From Frankiaceae bacterium (GTDB lineage: Bacteria > Actinomycetota > Actinomycetes > JAVEEB01): a DNA stretch of 5,658 nt. The position numbers and the translations under genes are program-made. The notes beneath the pieces were generated by a model. That model searched no databases and was not told the origin of the DNA. It was given only the letters and a program-made list of their open reading frames with translations. The DNA lies in NCBI GenBank assembly GCA_030840665.1, contig JAVEEB010000019.1, positions 1 to 5,658 of the forward strand, given 5' to 3'. Shown here one piece after another: positions 4,487-5,658 of this stretch (positions within the stretch are counted from its first letter, which is position 1; each line of letters starts with the position of its first letter).

Positions 4487-5658
4487 ATGCACTCGACCGC
4501 CGCGGGGCAGCCCTGGCTGCACGAGCTGAGCGTCTGCGTCAACGGCAATGTCACCGCGCTCAGCGATCATTCCGGCCAGATCGACGGCACGGGGGCACAG
4601 GGCATCTACGTCGACGACCGTCGCGTCGTGAGCCTGCTGCAGCTGTCGGTGGGCGGGCGCCCAGCCACCTTCGTCGGACACGCCAGCTCCGGCGCGCGTT
4701 CCGACTTCTTCGGGTCCGTCCGCCATCTGGGTAACCCGGGCGCCGATCCGACGGTGGAGGTCCACCGGTACCGCCGGGCGGTCGCGACCGGCGTCGTCGA
4801 GCAGATCGTCGTCGTCTCACGCGCGGCGTCCGTCGTCGCGGCGGAAATCCTCGTCCACCTGGGCGGCGACGGGGCCGGCATCAGTGCGGTCAAGTCCGGC
4901 GACGTCACGGCCGCCCCGTTGCCGGTCAGCACGGACGGCACGTCGCTGACGTGGGGAGACGGTGGTCACACGGTGCACGTGGCCGCCGGCAACTCGGCCG
5001 CACACGCGTCCGTCGATCCCGCCGGCGGCCGCGGAACCTTCGCGGTGCAGGTGCGCGTCGCACCAGGGGCCAGCGTCGAGCTGTCGCTCGTCATCACGGT
5101 CACGCGCGCCCTCGAGACGGACCTTGACACGGGCCCGGGCTCACCCAGGGTGGATTGGGGTGGCATCAGCGCTCACGCACAGGACTCCGCGTTGGCACCG
5201 ACGGTCGATGCCGCGCTCGACGACCTGCAGCACCTGTTGATGACGGATCCCGCTGACCCGCGCGACATCTTCGCCGCGGCGGGCACGCCTTGGTACCTCA
5301 CCCTTTTCGGCCGCGACTCCCTGTGGGCCGCGCGCATGATGCTGCCGTTCGGCACCGACCTCGCCCGCGGCACGCTGCGCGCCCTGGCGCGCCGGCAGGG
5401 CACCACCGTCAACCGCGAACGCGCCGAAGACGTCGGCAAGATCCCCCACGAACTGCGGCGCGCCGACCATCGGGACCCGACGACCTCGCTGGCACTGCCC
5501 GCGGCCTACTACGGCACGGTCGACGCCACTGCGCTGTGGATCTCCCTCCTGCACGACGCCTGGCGTTGGGGGCTGCCACTGGCCGACGTCAGTGCATTGC
5601 TGCCCCATCTCGAGGCCGCGCTGAGCTGGCTGACCGACCGCGCCGTCCCGGATGGCGA
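4487..5658 (+). CDS. Glycogen-debranching / amylo-alpha-1,6-glucosidase-like protein (3' end cut by window)
   Basis: Probable cytoplasmic glycoside hydrolase; no signal peptide is seen. The frame is open from ATG 4487 to the window end (390 residues plus two bases). Residues 8 to about 205 match the beta-rich N-terminal domain of bacterial glycogen-debranching proteins (QPWLHELSVCVNG at the start, then GAQGIYVDDRRVVS at 36-49). From about 240 an (alpha/alpha)6-barrel domain begins, with AGTPWYLTLFGRDSLWAARM at 265-284, a QG followed by GKIPHELR at 317-324, and YYGTVDATALW at 341-351. These are hallmarks of the amylo-alpha-1,6-glucosidase-like barrel. Such proteins are usually around 650-720 residues, so the C-terminal part, with any catalytic acids there, lies outside. 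By family it should cleave alpha-glucosidic bonds, but the actinobacterial members I recall are mostly annotated by similarity only, and the substrate is open. Divergence from a LacI-type repressor and importer suggests it serves sugar catabolism. An ATG at 4448 would add 13 residues. Confidence 0.88.
   Translation, partial: MHSTAAGQPWLHELSVCVNGNVTALSDHSGQIDGTGAQGIYVDDRRVVSLLQLSVGGRPATFVGHASSGARSDFFGSVRHLGNPGADPTVEVHRYRRAVATGVVEQIVVVSRAASVVAAEILVHLGGDGAGISAVKSGDVTAAPLPVSTDGTSLTWGDGGHTVHVAAGNSAAHASVDPAGGRGTFAVQVRVAPGASVELSLVITVTRALETDLDTGPGSPRVDWGGISAHAQDSALAPTVDAALDDLQHLLMTDPADPRDIFAAAGTPWYLTLFGRDSLWAARMMLPFGTDLARGTLRALARRQGTTVNRERAEDVGKIPHELRRADHRDPTTSLALPAAYYGTVDATALWISLLHDAWRWGLPLADVSALLPHLEAALSWLTDRAVPDG

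Noticed and set aside
4391..4941. Minus-strand frames at 4391-4765, 4560-4820 and 4606-4941
   Set aside because: They lie opposite the debranching-type gene or its leader, are Arg-rich and featureless, and the plus-strand frame carries clear family motifs.
1..5658. RNA genes, CRISPR, insertion sequences, phage or defence genes
   Set aside because: No tandem spaced repeats, transposase-like frames, tRNA-like folds or defence domains were seen. The window is almost fully accounted for by five sugar-metabolism genes and their gaps.

Overview
The window looks like high-GC actinobacterial chromosome. Codon third positions are almost all G or C, the Shine-Dalgarno sites are strong, one gene starts with TTG, and the binding protein is a lipoprotein with a Ser/Thr/Ala-rich linker, as expected for a Gram-positive cell. 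The proteins also read like actinobacterial members of their families. I cannot name a genus from the sequence.

Layout: four genes run leftwards on the minus strand and one runs rightwards. In minus-strand transcription order they are a LacI-family repressor (4337 to 3321, TTG start), a carbohydrate-binding lipoprotein (3266 to 1935), a MalF-type permease (1842 to 721) and a MalG-type permease (721 to 1, cut by the window edge). The spacings are 54 nt, 92 nt and a 1-nt stop/start overlap, so this can be one transcription unit with the regulator first. The 92-nt gap after the lipoprotein gene holds a perfect 13-bp stem-loop without a T-run. Diverging from the regulator, across a 149-nt promoter region, is a plus-strand gene (4487 to the window end, incomplete). 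It encodes a protein of the glycogen-debranching / amylo-alpha-1,6-glucosidase-like type.

How it fits together: the lipoprotein captures an oligosaccharide or glycoside outside the membrane, and the two permeases form the channel of a CUT1-type ABC importer. The divergent enzyme may act on the imported sugar or on a related alpha-glucan. The repressor probably controls both directions from the shared intergenic region, where I find a 16-bp imperfect palindrome with a central CG (4381-4396). No ATP-binding subunit is visible. It may lie beyond the left edge or be a shared MsiK-type ATPase encoded elsewhere.

I found no RNA gene, CRISPR array, mobile element or phage gene. This is mostly a conventional regulated sugar-uptake locus. 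The parts least explained are the substrate, the role of the debranching-type protein, the operator arrangement and the enlarged loop in the MalF-type permease.
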